This document shows, piece after piece, positions 15,891 to 23,538 of a stretch of DNA of 29,028 bases. The notes under the pieces are model-generated. The model did not search any database, was not told where the DNA came from, and was given only the letters and a program-made list of their open reading frames with translations. This DNA comes from Rhodospirillales bacterium (lineage in GTDB: Bacteria; Pseudomonadota; Alphaproteobacteria; JAREAF01), in assembly GCA_029240475.1 (NCBI GenBank), contig JAREAF010000001.1, positions 1-29,028 of the forward strand, written 5' to 3'. The position numbers and the translations under genes were made by a program. Each line of letters starts with the position of its first letter. Within the stretch, counting starts at the first letter, position 1.

Positions 15891-16298
15891 TTAAAGGCGG
15901 CCCACCTCGAATTCCGCGCAGCTATGCCCGTGCTGGCCGAGGCCGTCCTCGATGTGGTCGGCGGCGAGCGGAGTTCCCATCAGATACTGCGCGGCGGGAG
16001 TGTCGCGCGCCTCGGCCGCCTCCTGCACCAGGCGGTCCCAATCCTCCATGTCGCCATCGCCGCGGCCGAGCCACATCAGCGCGACGAGGTTGGACGTCTC
16101 CTCCTCGTTGAGACCGGCGATGAAATCGCCGAGCTCGGTGCGCGTCACATCGTCTGCGTCATCCTCGAGCACTTCGACGAAGTGGTCGTCGGACGGATTG
16201 GAGCCGGAATCAGGATCGTCGTCGCCGGCCACCTGCGCCTGAAGCTGGCGCAGCTTGACGATCACGAAGCAGACCTTCTCGGCGCTGATGGCGATCAT
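15891..16298 (-). CDS. DUF3775 family protein
   Basis: The protein has 135 residues from ATG at 16298 (MIAISAEKVCFVIVKLRQLQ). It is soluble and strongly acidic, with DDDPDSGSNPSDDHFVEVLE in the middle and then a conserved block TRTELGDFIAGLNEEETSNL and VALMWLGRGD, followed by W-rich DWDRLVQEA. The block matches my memory of the DUF3775 family, common in Alphaproteobacteria and of unknown function. It is convergent with manC, 18 bp apart, and lies downstream of mtgA on the same strand. Nothing in it suggests a role in polysaccharide synthesis. Confidence 0.8.
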   Translation of the reverse strand: MIAISAEKVCFVIVKLRQLQAQVAGDDDPDSGSNPSDDHFVEVLEDDADDVTRTELGDFIAGLNEEETSNLVALMWLGRGDGDMEDWDRLVQEAAEARDTPAAQYLMGTPLAADHIEDGLGQHGHSCAEFEVGRL

Positions 16299-16357
16299 GA
16301 ACCTACCCGTCCTTCGCCCGGATCGGCATGAAAACCCGGGAGGGCTGCGGCCGTTCC

Positions 16358-17101
16358 CTAGCCCGCGGACGCCGGACAGATCGCGCGCTCGGTGACCGGC
16401 GCGTCGGGCATGCGCGCGCGAATGATGCGGGCGCGCTCGCGGACATAGGCCGAGGGCTTGGCGGGCGACCATTCGCGCGGATTGGGCAGAACCGCCGCCA
16501 GCAGCGCGGCTTCGTTCGGCTTGAGCGCGCGCGCGGGCTTGCCGAAATAGGTCTGCGAGGCCGCTTCCGCCCCGTAGATGCCGGGCCCCCATTCGGCGAT
16601 GTTCAAGTAGAGCTCCAGGATGCGCTCCTTGCTCAAGCCGATCTCCAGCCAGGGCGTCAGATAGGCCTCGGCGGCCTTGCGCACGAAATTCCGCCCGGGC
16701 CAGAGGAACAGGTTCTTGGCCGTCTGCATGGTGATGGTGCTGGCGCCGCGCACCCGGCGGCCGCGCCGCCAGTCGCGAACGGCTTTTTCCAGCTCCACCG
16801 GGTCGAAGCCGTAATGCTCGCAGAAGCGGGCGTCCTCGGCGGCGATGACCGCGCGGAACAGCTCGGCGGAGATGGCCTGGCGCGGCACCCAGTCGCGATG
16901 GAGCCCCTCGCCCTCGAACAGGCGCAGGATCATCAGCGGCGTGACCGGCGGCGGCACCACGCCATAGAGGAGGATCCCCGCGCCGGGCACGCCGACCGCC
17001 ACCGCCAGCAGGCCCCCGATCAGGCGTGACGCCCAGCGCGAGCGCCAACCCCGGCCGAGCGCGCCGGCGCGCCTGCGCGAAGGTGATGAGGTCGCGACCA
17101 T
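16358..17101 (-). CDS. mtgA: Monofunctional peptidoglycan glycosyltransferase MtgA
   Basis: The 247-residue length is right for the family. There is a short basic N-terminus, one membrane helix at about 27-48 (LIGGLLAVAVGVPGAGILLY), then a GT51 domain. The catalytic Glu is E89 in AVIAAEDARFCEHYGFD. The second conserved block is RGASTITMQTAKNLFLWPGR, and SKERILELYLNIAEWGPGIY follows. It polymerises lipid II into glycan strands at the outer face of the inner membrane and has no transpeptidase domain. Dodecin lies 61 bp upstream and DUF3775 59 bp downstream on the same strand, perhaps as one transcript. Confidence 0.96.
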   Translation of the reverse strand: MVATSSPSRRRAGALGRGWRSRWASRLIGGLLAVAVGVPGAGILLYGVVPPPVTPLMILRLFEGEGLHRDWVPRQAISAELFRAVIAAEDARFCEHYGFDPVELEKAVRDWRRGRRVRGASTITMQTAKNLFLWPGRNFVRKAAEAYLTPWLEIGLSKERILELYLNIAEWGPGIYGAEAASQTYFGKPARALKPNEAALLAAVLPNPREWSPAKPSAYVRERARIIRARMPDAPVTERAICPASAG

Positions 17102-17162
17102 CGGCCCTGTTTTGCCAGAGCCGGGCCGCGGAATCGAGCGGCAACTGCCAAGATCGCGGGGG

Positions 17163-17375
17163 TCAGCCCTCGTTCAAGGTGAAGCCGATCCGCAGCACCA
17201 CCTGGAAGTGAGCGACCTCGCCGCCTTCGATGTGGCCGCGCATCTCCTTGACCTCGAACCAGCGCAGATTCTCAAGAGTCTCCGAGGCGCGCCCGACACC
17301 CTTGCGGATGGCGTCCTCGACGCTCTCGGACGAGGATGAGGCAAGCTCAATGATCTTGTAGACGTGGTCGTCCAT
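17163..17375 (-). CDS. Dodecin, small flavin-binding protein
   Basis: The protein has 70 residues, the normal dodecin length, from ATG at 17375 with AAGGGG upstream. The fold's conserved sequence is visible: VYKIIELASSSSESVEDAI, then ENLRWFEVKEMRG with the flavin-stacking Trp, then HFQVVLRIGF. Dodecins form hollow dodecamers that bind FMN, riboflavin or lumichrome in pairs and are thought to store or quench flavins. The gene is divergent from the epimerase. No EcfG-type site was found in front of it. Confidence 0.95.
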   Translation of the reverse strand: MDDHVYKIIELASSSSESVEDAIRKGVGRASETLENLRWFEVKEMRGHIEGGEVAHFQVVLRIGFTLNEG

Positions 17376-17535
17376 CGGCTGTTCCCCTTCGGCGGACCGA
17401 CGGGAGCGTCGGCCCTCCGGCAGAACGGGCGCGGCGCGCGCGGGTTGCCCTGCTCGAGGCTCGCCGCGCGCGATGGCGCAACTTTTTCGCCAATTCAGCT
17501 GTTTTCCGACACTCCGATCTCTGGGGGCGGTGCGA

Positions 17536-18651
17536 ATGGGCGAACGTGTGTTGATCACGGGTGGAGCCGGCTTCATCGGGTCCCACCTGGCGGACGAGCT
17601 GCTGGCCGCCGGTCGCGAGGTCCGCGTGCTGGACAACTTGACCGAGCAGGTTCACGGCGGCGCAGACAGGGCGCCGGATTACCTCTCGCCCGAAGTCGAG
17701 TTCGTTTCAGGGGATGTGCGCGATGCCGAGGCGGTGGCGCGCAGCCTCGCCGGCGTGGACGCGGTGGTCCATCTCGCGGCGCGCGTCGGCGTCGGCCAGA
17801 GCATGTACGAAATCGACGAGTATGTGGACACCAACGAGCGCGGCACCGCCGTGCTCCTCCAGGCGCTGATCGCGCGCCCGGTGCGCAAGCTGGTCGTGGC
17901 CTCCTCGATGAGCATCTATGGCGAGGGGCTCTATGCGAACGGCGGCGGCGCCCCTCGCGAGGACGTCGAGCGCACCCATGCCCAGCTGCAGGAGCATCGC
18001 TGGGATCCCGTCGACGAGCAGGGCCGGGCCCTGGCGCCGCTGCCGACGCCCGAGAGCAAGCGCCCGCAGCTGGCTTCGGTCTATGCCCTTTCCAAATTCG
18101 TGCAGGAGCGGATGTGCCTGGTGACCGGGCGCGCCTATGGGATCCCGACCATGGCGCTGCGGTTCTTCAACGTCTATGGCCCGCGGCAGGCGCTCTCCAA
18201 CCCCTATACGGGCGTGCTCGCCATTTTCGCCGCGCGGCTGCTGAACCAGAAGCGCCCGGTGATCTTCGAGGATGGGCTGCAGCAGCGCGACTTCGTGCAT
18301 GTGCAGGACATCGCCCGCGCCTGCCGGCTGGCGCTGGAGCGCGACTGCGCCGATGCGGTGGTCAACATCGGCAGCGGCGAGGCCTCGACCATTCTCCAGA
18401 TCGCCGAGCGGCTGGCGCTCGCATTGGGGCGCAACGACGTCGAGCCGGAGATCACGGGACAGTTTCGCGCCGGCGACATCCGGCACTGCTTCGCCGATAT
18501 CGGCCAAGCGCGCCGGCTGCTCGGTTACGAGCCGTCGGTGAAGCTCGATGACGGGTTGAAAGAGCTGACGGAATGGCTGGCCGGCCAGGCCGCCGAGGAC
18601 CGCTTCGATCAGGCCCGAAGCGAGCTGATGCAGCGCGGCCTATCCGCGTGA
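17536..18651 (+). CDS. NAD-dependent sugar-nucleotide epimerase/dehydratase
   Basis: The protein has 371 residues from ATG at 17536, with a G-rich stretch (GGGGGCGG) upstream. It is an extended short-chain dehydrogenase: VLITGGAGFIGSHLADELL with the NAD-binding GxxGxxG at 9-15, DNLTEQVHGG, VVHLAARVGVGQSMYE, the active-site YxxxK as Y183 and K187 (SVYALSKFVQE), and RFFNVYGPRQALSNPYTGV, QQRDFVHVQDIA and VNIGSGEASTI. An insertion of about 30 residues before the active site (GGGAPREDVERTHAQLQEH) is unusual. It probably modifies a UDP- or GDP-sugar in the cytoplasm, but the substrate cannot be read from the sequence. A glycosyltransferase gene follows after 23 bp, so both likely serve polysaccharide synthesis. 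Confidence 0.9.
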   Translation: MGERVLITGGAGFIGSHLADELLAAGREVRVLDNLTEQVHGGADRAPDYLSPEVEFVSGDVRDAEAVARSLAGVDAVVHLAARVGVGQSMYEIDEYVDTNERGTAVLLQALIARPVRKLVVASSMSIYGEGLYANGGGAPREDVERTHAQLQEHRWDPVDEQGRALAPLPTPESKRPQLASVYALSKFVQERMCLVTGRAYGIPTMALRFFNVYGPRQALSNPYTGVLAIFAARLLNQKRPVIFEDGLQQRDFVHVQDIARACRLALERDCADAVVNIGSGEASTILQIAERLALALGRNDVEPEITGQFRAGDIRHCFADIGQARRLLGYEPSVKLDDGLKELTEWLAGQAAEDRFDQARSELMQRGLSA

Positions 18652-18674
18652 CTCCCCACGAAGGTGCCCCAGAG

Positions 18675-19781
18675 ATGATCTTCGCCTATTTCGCCCATTC
18701 GATCTCGTCGGACTGGAACAACGGGAACGCGCATTTCCAGCGCGGCGTCTTGCGCGAGCTGGTCCGCGCCGGTCATGCGGTGCGCGCCTTCGAGCCGGCC
18801 GACGGCTGGAGCAGGTCGAATCTCATCGCCGAGCAGGGCGAGGCGGCGCTGGAGCGCTTCGCCGCCAGCTTCCCCGAGCTATCGCCGATCGCATACGAGC
18901 CGGCGGCGCTGGATCTCGATCGCGCCCTCGACGGCGTCGATGTCGTCGTCGTGCATGAATGGAACCCGCCCGAGCTGGTCGCAGCCCTGGGGCAGAAGCG
19001 CCTGCGGGGCGGCCGCTTCAAGCTGCTCTTCCACGACACCCATCACCGGTCCGTCAGCGATCCGAAGGCGATCTCGGGCTACGACCTCGAAGGCTATGAC
19101 GGCGTGCTCGCCTTCGGGGAAGCCATTCGCGAGCGCTATCTCGCGCGCGGTTGGGCGCGCCGGGTATGGACCTGGCACGAGGCGGCCGACACGCGCCTGT
19201 TCCGGCCGATCGTCTCCCAGGAGCGATGGGGCGATGTCGTATGGATCGGCAACTGGGGCGATGACGAGCGCACGCGCGAGCTGCAGGAATTCTTCCTCGA
19301 GCCGGTCAAGGCGCTGCGGCTGCGGGCCCAGGTCCGCGGCGTGCGCTTCCCGCCCGAGGCGCTGGCCTCGCTCTCTCATGCCGGCGCGCGCTATGGCGGA
19401 TGGGTGGCCAATGCCGCGGTGCCCGATCTCTTCGCCCGCTTTCCGCTAACGGTGCACATCCCGCGGCGGCCCTACCGCGAAGCCCTTCCGGGCATTCCCA
19501 CGATCCGCGTCTTCGAGGCGCTGGCCTGCGGCATCCCGCTCATCTCGGCGCCCTGGGACGATGTGGAGCGCCTGTTCCGAGCCGAGGATTATCTCCTGGC
19601 CGCCGATGGGCTGGCGATGCAGCGGATGATGCGCGACCTGCTCTGCGACCGCCATCTGGCCGCCAGGTTCGCCAAGAACGGGCTGGAAACGATCCGCACC
19701 CGGCATACCTGCCGCCACCGGGCCGAGCAACTCTTGGCGATCTGCGCCGAACTGGACCTGCCGGAACGTTCAGCCGCCTGA
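18675..19781 (+). CDS. CgeB-like glycosyltransferase (GT-B fold)
   Basis: The protein has 368 residues from ATG at 18675, chosen because the conserved N-terminus MIFAYFAHSISSDWNNGNAH begins there. An earlier start would overlap the epimerase end. The first half contains VVVVHEWNPPELVAALG and KLLFHDTHHRSVSDP. The second half ends with the nucleotide-sugar motif IPTIRVFEALACGIPLISAP and LFRAEDYLLA, as in the CgeB/glycosyl transferases group 1 C-terminal domain. It has no membrane segment, so it acts in the cytoplasm or at the inner face of the membrane. Donor and acceptor are unknown. It is in one operon with the epimerase. Confidence 0.85.
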   Translation: MIFAYFAHSISSDWNNGNAHFQRGVLRELVRAGHAVRAFEPADGWSRSNLIAEQGEAALERFAASFPELSPIAYEPAALDLDRALDGVDVVVVHEWNPPELVAALGQKRLRGGRFKLLFHDTHHRSVSDPKAISGYDLEGYDGVLAFGEAIRERYLARGWARRVWTWHEAADTRLFRPIVSQERWGDVVWIGNWGDDERTRELQEFFLEPVKALRLRAQVRGVRFPPEALASLSHAGARYGGWVANAAVPDLFARFPLTVHIPRRPYREALPGIPTIRVFEALACGIPLISAPWDDVERLFRAEDYLLAADGLAMQRMMRDLLCDRHLAARFAKNGLETIRTRHTCRHRAEQLLAICAELDLPERSAA

Positions 19782-19818
19782 CTGGACCGCCTGACCGGAT
19801 TGAAGGCGCAAAATGCCG

Positions 19819-19853
19819 AGGGGGCGGAGCGATCCGAAGGATCGTCCGCCTCC
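19819..19853 (-). terminator. Hairpin between convergent genes (glycosyltransferase and lipoprotein)
   Basis: GGCGGAGCGATCC at 19823-19835 pairs with GGATCGTCCGCC at 19839-19850 around a 3-nt loop, with one bulged G. On the minus strand it is followed by CTCGGCATTTTGCG, a weak T-run, so it best fits a terminator for the lipoprotein gene. It may stop both convergent transcripts. Confidence 0.55.
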
Positions 19854-19874
19854 CGACATTCTGATCGGCCGACC

Positions 19875-20210
19875 TTACTGAGTCGTGGTGGTGGTCGTGC
19901 CGGTGGTCCCGGTGGTCCCAGTAGTCCCGGTGGTGCCGGTCGTCCCGGTGTCGCCGCCGGTCGTGCCGGTCGTGCCGGTGCCGGTGTCCGTCGTCGTGGT
20001 CGTCGTTCCGGTCGCACCGGTGGTCGTGTCGGTGGTCGTGCCAGTGGTGCCGGTGGTGGTGTTGGTGGTCGTGCCGGTCGTGCCTGTGTCGGTTGCACCG
20101 GTATTCTCGGCCGTGGTGTCGTTGTCGCCACAGGCCGCGAGCGGTCCCGCGACCGCCACGATCACGGCGGTGAGCAGCGACAACCGGCGCAGCGTTTCGA
20201 ATTTGGCCAA
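19875..20210 (-). CDS. Thr/Gly-repeat lipoprotein
   Basis: The protein has 111 residues if TTG at 20210 is the start. GGAGGG at 20215-20220 sits 4 bp upstream, and the signal peptide begins there (AKFETLRRLSLLTAVIVAVA). The lipobox LAAC has lipidated C27, followed by GDND, so the protein should be anchored in the outer membrane. The mature part is almost only Thr and Gly with a few Asp, Asn and Ala, ending in six GTT triplets, a Thr run and a C-terminal Gln. It looks like a flexible, possibly glycosylated stalk. No family is recognisable. It is convergent with the glycosyltransferase and divergent from phyR. Confidence 0.75.
   Translation of the reverse strand: MAKFETLRRLSLLTAVIVAVAGPLAACGDNDTTAENTGATDTGTTGTTTNTTTGTTGTTTDTTTGATGTTTTTTDTGTGTTGTTGGDTGTTGTTGTTGTTGTTGTTTTTTQ
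19893..19946 (-). repeat. 9-bp tandem repeats encoding Gly-Thr-Thr
   Basis: Six in-frame 9-bp units encode GTT near the C-terminus of the lipoprotein, with third-position changes between copies. The wider stretch 19881-20100 is an imperfect continuation of the same pattern. Such a tract can change length by slippage in multiples of 9 bp without shifting the frame. Confidence 0.75.
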
Positions 20211-20500
20211 ACTACCCTCCTTGGGTCTGTTGGGTCGTCTATTGGCCCCCCGCGCGTGAACACGGGGCAACATTCGCAGTTGCGCGTGGGCAGGTGCCTT
20301 AATGCCGTCACAGTCGGCTTGCGCCGAGATGGTCTTGGTGAACGGGCGGCGGCTTAGATCAGGAGGGGCGGCTTATATACCCTTGGGTCTGTGACCGGGC
20401 GCGCCGGCTGCGATATGATTAGCGGCAAATCATCACATCCGGGCGGCTGCGGTTTCAGGTCCAGGCTGCGGCGCCTGAGACTCAAGGATCCAGCCCTGTC
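20211..20500. other. Intergenic region between lipoprotein and phyR
   Basis: This 290-bp stretch must hold the divergent promoters of the lipoprotein and phyR. I see no GGAAC-N-CGTT site on either strand, although phyR is often autoregulated by EcfG. AT-richer patches are GGCTTATATACCC near 20370 and CGATATGATTAGCGG near 20411. No further gene is supported. Confidence 0.4.
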
Positions 20501-21304
20501 ATGAACGATCTCTCTCACGAAATCGCCCGACACCTGCCGTTCCTGCGCCGCTACGCGCGCGCCCTGACCGGGTCTCAGGAGCGGGGCGACCGTTACGTGC
20601 GGGTCTGCCTTGAGACCATCCTGGAGGAACCGGGGCGGATCGCGCCGGAAGAAGACCCCCGGCTCCAGCTGTACAGCGTTTTCCATGACGTATGGGCCGT
20701 GGTGCAATCGGTCGCTCCGGAGGATGAGGGCGAGGCCGGCGGTTCGGGCGGCGACAGTCTGCAGCAAGGCTTGGCGGCGTTGCCCGCCATCGAGCGGCAG
20801 GTGCTCCTGCTGATCTCGCTCGAGGGCTTCTCCTACGAGGAGACGGCGCAGATCCTGGGGCTCGAGCGCGACGAGGTGCGGCTGCTGCTGCACGCCGCGC
20901 AGGAGGAGATGCAGCGCCAGACGGCCGCTTCGGTGCTGATCATCGAAGACGAGCAGCTGATCGCCATGGACCTGGCGCGCATCGTCGAGGAGATGGGCCA
21001 CCGCTTGTGCGGCACCGCCGCGCGCCAGCAGGAGGCGATCGAGCTCGCCGAGCGGACCCGGCCCGGCCTGGTGCTGGCCGACATACAGCTGCAGAACGGC
21101 GACAACGGCATCCAGACCGTCCGCGAGATCCTGCGGCGGATCGACGCGCCCGTGATCTTCGTCACCGGCTTTCCCGAACGGCTCCTCACCGGCGAAGCGC
21201 TCGAGCCGGCCTTCGTCATCACCAAGCCATTCAACCCGCAGACCCTGAAGACGGCGATCGCGCAGGCGCTCTCGCTCTCGCGCGATCCGGCCCGACAGAG
21301 GTAG
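20501..21304 (+). CDS. phyR: General stress response regulator PhyR
   Basis: The 267-residue length and order are those of PhyR: an N-terminal ECF-sigma-like domain (about 1-135), with sigma-4-like helices PAIERQVLLLISLEGFSYEE and TAQILGLERDEVRLLLHAA, then a receiver domain from 143. The receiver has acidic pocket E149-D150, phosphoacceptor D194 in LVLADIQLQNGDNG and IFVTGFPERLLTG, the atypical FATGUY-type pattern. KPF is near residue 245. When phosphorylated, PhyR binds the anti-sigma factor NepR and frees EcfG to transcribe stress genes. NepR and ecfG are not next to it here, which is unusual. Three EcfG-type promoters lie elsewhere in the window. Confidence 0.96.
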   Translation: MNDLSHEIARHLPFLRRYARALTGSQERGDRYVRVCLETILEEPGRIAPEEDPRLQLYSVFHDVWAVVQSVAPEDEGEAGGSGGDSLQQGLAALPAIERQVLLLISLEGFSYEETAQILGLERDEVRLLLHAAQEEMQRQTAASVLIIEDEQLIAMDLARIVEEMGHRLCGTAARQQEAIELAERTRPGLVLADIQLQNGDNGIQTVREILRRIDAPVIFVTGFPERLLTGEALEPAFVITKPFNPQTLKTAIAQALSLSRDPARQR

Positions 21305-21340
21305 CCTCGCGGAGCTCTTCGCTTCCGAGGGTCCCGCCTG

Positions 21341-21682
21341 GTGTCGACCGACGATCGGCTGCCCACCGAGATCTGGGTCAAGGCGCATCTGCGGCGCTGC
21401 TACGCGGAGGGCCTGCCCGCGACCATCCTGCGCCGCGGCGATGCGACCGGCGGAATGGTGCTGCTCAAGATCAACCGCCTGGAGCTGGGCTGCGCGGTGC
21501 TGACCCAGACGCGCGACCTGGCGGGCCGGCCCGCCTGGCTCGCCGCGCAGGGCGGCGCCCTCCTGCCCGAAGCGGATGCGGACGCCTACATAGAACGGGC
21601 GGTCAAGCGCGATCCGGACCTGTGGGTGGTCGAGGTCGAGAGTCGCAGCGGCGAGCACCCGTTCGAGGGGCGCGTTCTCTGA
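21341..21682 (+). CDS. DUF1491 family protein
   Basis: The protein has 113 residues from GTG at 21341, with GAGGG about 11 bp upstream. It is small and soluble. Conserved parts are IWVKAHLRRCYAEGLPATIL, RRGDATGGMVLLKINRL and DADAYIERAVKRDPDLWVVE, ending EGRVL, which match DUF1491, a family mostly found in Alphaproteobacteria and of unknown function. It follows phyR by 36 bp on the same strand and may be co-transcribed. The rhomboid gene is convergent with 1 bp between the stops. Confidence 0.85.
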   Translation: MSTDDRLPTEIWVKAHLRRCYAEGLPATILRRGDATGGMVLLKINRLELGCAVLTQTRDLAGRPAWLAAQGGALLPEADADAYIERAVKRDPDLWVVEVESRSGEHPFEGRVL

Positions 21683-21683
21683 G

Positions 21684-22466
21684 CTATTCCCACGGCGATC
21701 GCCGGTCTCTGGGCCGATAGCGGACCTCGGGGAGGTGGCTGCGCCGGCCGGGCGGGCGCACTTCCCACGGCGTGGAATGCGACGGCTCCAGCAGATGCAC
21801 CTCCCGCCGCTTGAAGAACGGGGTCAGCGCCATGCCGGCCACGAAGCCACCGATATGCGCCCAGAAGGCGACGCCGCCACCCTCTTCGCTCATCGGCATG
21901 GCGGCCCCGCTCACGATCTGCAAAACGAACCAGAGACCGAGCACCAGCGCCGCAGGTAGGTTTATGATCCGCACGAAGAAGAAGATGATCACCACGCGCA
22001 CATTGGCGCGCGGATGCATGATGAGGTAGGAGCCGAGCACGCCGGCGATGGCGCCGCTGGCGCCGACCATGGGCACCTGCGACTGCGGCGCATAGATGCT
22101 CTGAGCCAGCGCCGCCCCGATCCCGCACAGCAAGTAGAAGATCAGGTAGCGCGGGCGCGTCATGGAGTCTTCGACGTTATTCCCGAAGATCCAGAGATAG
22201 AGCATGTTGCCGCCGAGATGCAGCCAGCCTCCATGCAGGAACATGGAGGTGAAGACCGTCGCCCAGGGCGGCACCAGCGCGATCTCGGGCGCAAGCTCGG
22301 CATAGCCGAAGAGCGAGGCGGGAATGACGCCGAGCGCGAAGATGATCTGGTCGCCGAGCGGGCCCAGCGACAGCTGCCAGAGAAATGCGAGCACGCAGGC
22401 GGCGATCAGCGCCCAGGTCACGATCGGCGGGCGCCCTACCGGATTGTCGTCGGAAATCGGAAACAT
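21684..22466 (-). CDS. Rhomboid-family intramembrane serine protease
   Basis: The protein has 260 residues and about six transmembrane helices. The family's catalytic dyad is S137 in VGASGAIAG and H204 in AFWAHIGGFVAG. The oxyanion-side motif HGGWLHLGGNMLYLW has H83 and N87. The soluble tail after residue 220 is Pro/Arg-rich (RPPGRRSHLPEVRYRPRDRR). Rhomboids cut single-pass membrane proteins within or near the bilayer. The substrate here is unknown. The start lies 6 bp after the aldolase stop, so the two are probably in one operon. Confidence 0.95.
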   Translation of the reverse strand: MFPISDDNPVGRPPIVTWALIAACVLAFLWQLSLGPLGDQIIFALGVIPASLFGYAELAPEIALVPPWATVFTSMFLHGGWLHLGGNMLYLWIFGNNVEDSMTRPRYLIFYLLCGIGAALAQSIYAPQSQVPMVGASGAIAGVLGSYLIMHPRANVRVVIIFFFVRIINLPAALVLGLWFVLQIVSGAAMPMSEEGGGVAFWAHIGGFVAGMALTPFFKRREVHLLEPSHSTPWEVRPPGRRSHLPEVRYRPRDRRSPWE

Positions 22467-22472
22467 GCTCGG

Positions 22473-23228
22473 CTAGTCGCGGTAGCCGGGGTCAGTGCGG
22501 TCGAGCTGGCGCAGGAGCGCGCGCCACTCGCGCGTCCCGGCGGGCTCGTCGTCCTGTTCATACTGCCGCGCCGTCTTTTCGCAGACCTCGGGAGCGGGAA
22601 TAACCAGCTCGCGTCCGGTGGAGAGCGCCGCGATCTGGATCTCGCAGGCGCGCTCCAGGTAGAACATGAGGCTGAAGGCTTCCGGCACGCTCTCGCCCGC
22701 GGTGAGCAAGCCGTGATTGCGCAGGATCATCGCCTTGCGCATTCCCAGATCGCTGGCGAGCCGGTCGCGCTCGTCCAGGTCGAGCGCGATGCCTTCGTAA
22801 TCGTGATAGGCCACGCGATCGTAGAACTGCAGCGCGATCTGCGAGATCGGCAGCAGTCCCTCGCGCATCGAAGCGACGGCGATCCCGGCCCGGGTATGGG
22901 TGTGCAGAACGCAGTGGACGTCCGGCCGCGCGCGGTGGATCGCGCTGTGGATGGTGAAGCCGGCCGGGTTCACCTGATGAGGCGTGTCCTCGACGACCCG
23001 GCCGTCGATGTCGACGCGCACCAGGTTGGAGGCGCTCACCTCCTCGAACAACAAGCCGTACGGGTTCAGCAGGAAGTGCTCGGTTCCAGGAATGCGCGCG
23101 GAGATATGCGTATAGACCAGGTCGGTCATCCGCATTTGCGCGATCAGCCGATAGCAGGCGGCGAGCTCGATGCGCGCTGCGCGCTCCTCGACGGTCCAGC
23201 GGCGGGCGGCTGCGGTCAGGGCGGCCAT
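22473..23228 (-). CDS. Class II aldolase/adducin family protein
   Basis: The protein has 251 residues from ATG at 23228, with GGAG about 8 bp upstream. The zinc-binding residues of the family are visible: H109 and H111 in VLHTHTRAG and H172 in LRNHGLLTAG. Other typical parts are MTDLVYTHISARIPG, LLNPYGLLFEEVSASNLV and PAEVC-like PAPEVC near the end. The family includes fuculose- and ribulose-phosphate aldolases as well as enzymes of other pathways. This long branch, without a strict substrate signature, is usually annotated only as class II aldolase. The substrate is not known. Confidence 0.92.
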   Translation of the reverse strand: MAALTAAARRWTVEERAARIELAACYRLIAQMRMTDLVYTHISARIPGTEHFLLNPYGLLFEEVSASNLVRVDIDGRVVEDTPHQVNPAGFTIHSAIHRARPDVHCVLHTHTRAGIAVASMREGLLPISQIALQFYDRVAYHDYEGIALDLDERDRLASDLGMRKAMILRNHGLLTAGESVPEAFSLMFYLERACEIQIAALSTGRELVIPAPEVCEKTARQYEQDDEPAGTREWRALLRQLDRTDPGYRD

Positions 23229-23293
23229 GTCGATGCTCCTTCCGAACGGTTCCCGCGACCCTAGCCGATCGGCCGCGCTCCCGCGAGCCGGCG

Positions 23294-23470
23294 CTATACG
23301 CCCGGCCAGGCGATTACGATCCAGCCGAACCAGATAAGCCCGATCCAGACCGCCAGCACCACAATGAGGCCGGTCAGCGGCCAATAGCCCCAGGCGCGCG
23401 CGAACGGGAACCAGGGCCCGGAGAGGACGAGCGCAACGACGAGAGCGACAAGGACGGCGGTGCCGAGCAT
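23294..23470 (-). CDS. Small two-helix membrane protein, DUF3309-like
   Basis: The protein has 58 residues from ATG at 23470 (MLGTAVLVALVVALVLSG). Two hydrophobic helices flank PWFPFARAWGYWPLTG, which resembles the PxWPYSRxWGYxPSG loop of DUF3309 proteins. An ATG at 23512 would add 14 residues. Neither start has a clear ribosome-binding site, so the start is uncertain. It sits between the C26 amidohydrolase and aldolase genes on the same strand. The function is unknown. Confidence 0.6.
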   Translation of the reverse strand: MLGTAVLVALVVALVLSGPWFPFARAWGYWPLTGLIVVLAVWIGLIWFGWIVIAWPGV

Positions 23471-23538
23471 GGACGGATCCGTTGCGGCGATCACCGCCAG
23501 CAACGGCGGCATTGAGGCGGACGTTCGCGCGCCGCCCT

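Noticed and set aside
17358..17384. GGAAC-N16-CGTC on the minus strand near dodecin
   Set aside because: The second box has one mismatch and the site spans the dodecin start codon, so it cannot be its promoter.
19885..20259. Val/Pro-rich plus-strand frame opposite the Thr/Gly lipoprotein
   Set aside because: It is the mirror of the Thr/Gly repeats. The minus-strand frame has a lipobox and a ribosome-binding site, and this one has neither.
20354..21658. 434-residue minus-strand frame opposite phyR and DUF1491
   Set aside because: It has no motif, while the plus strand shows complete PhyR and DUF1491 sequences.
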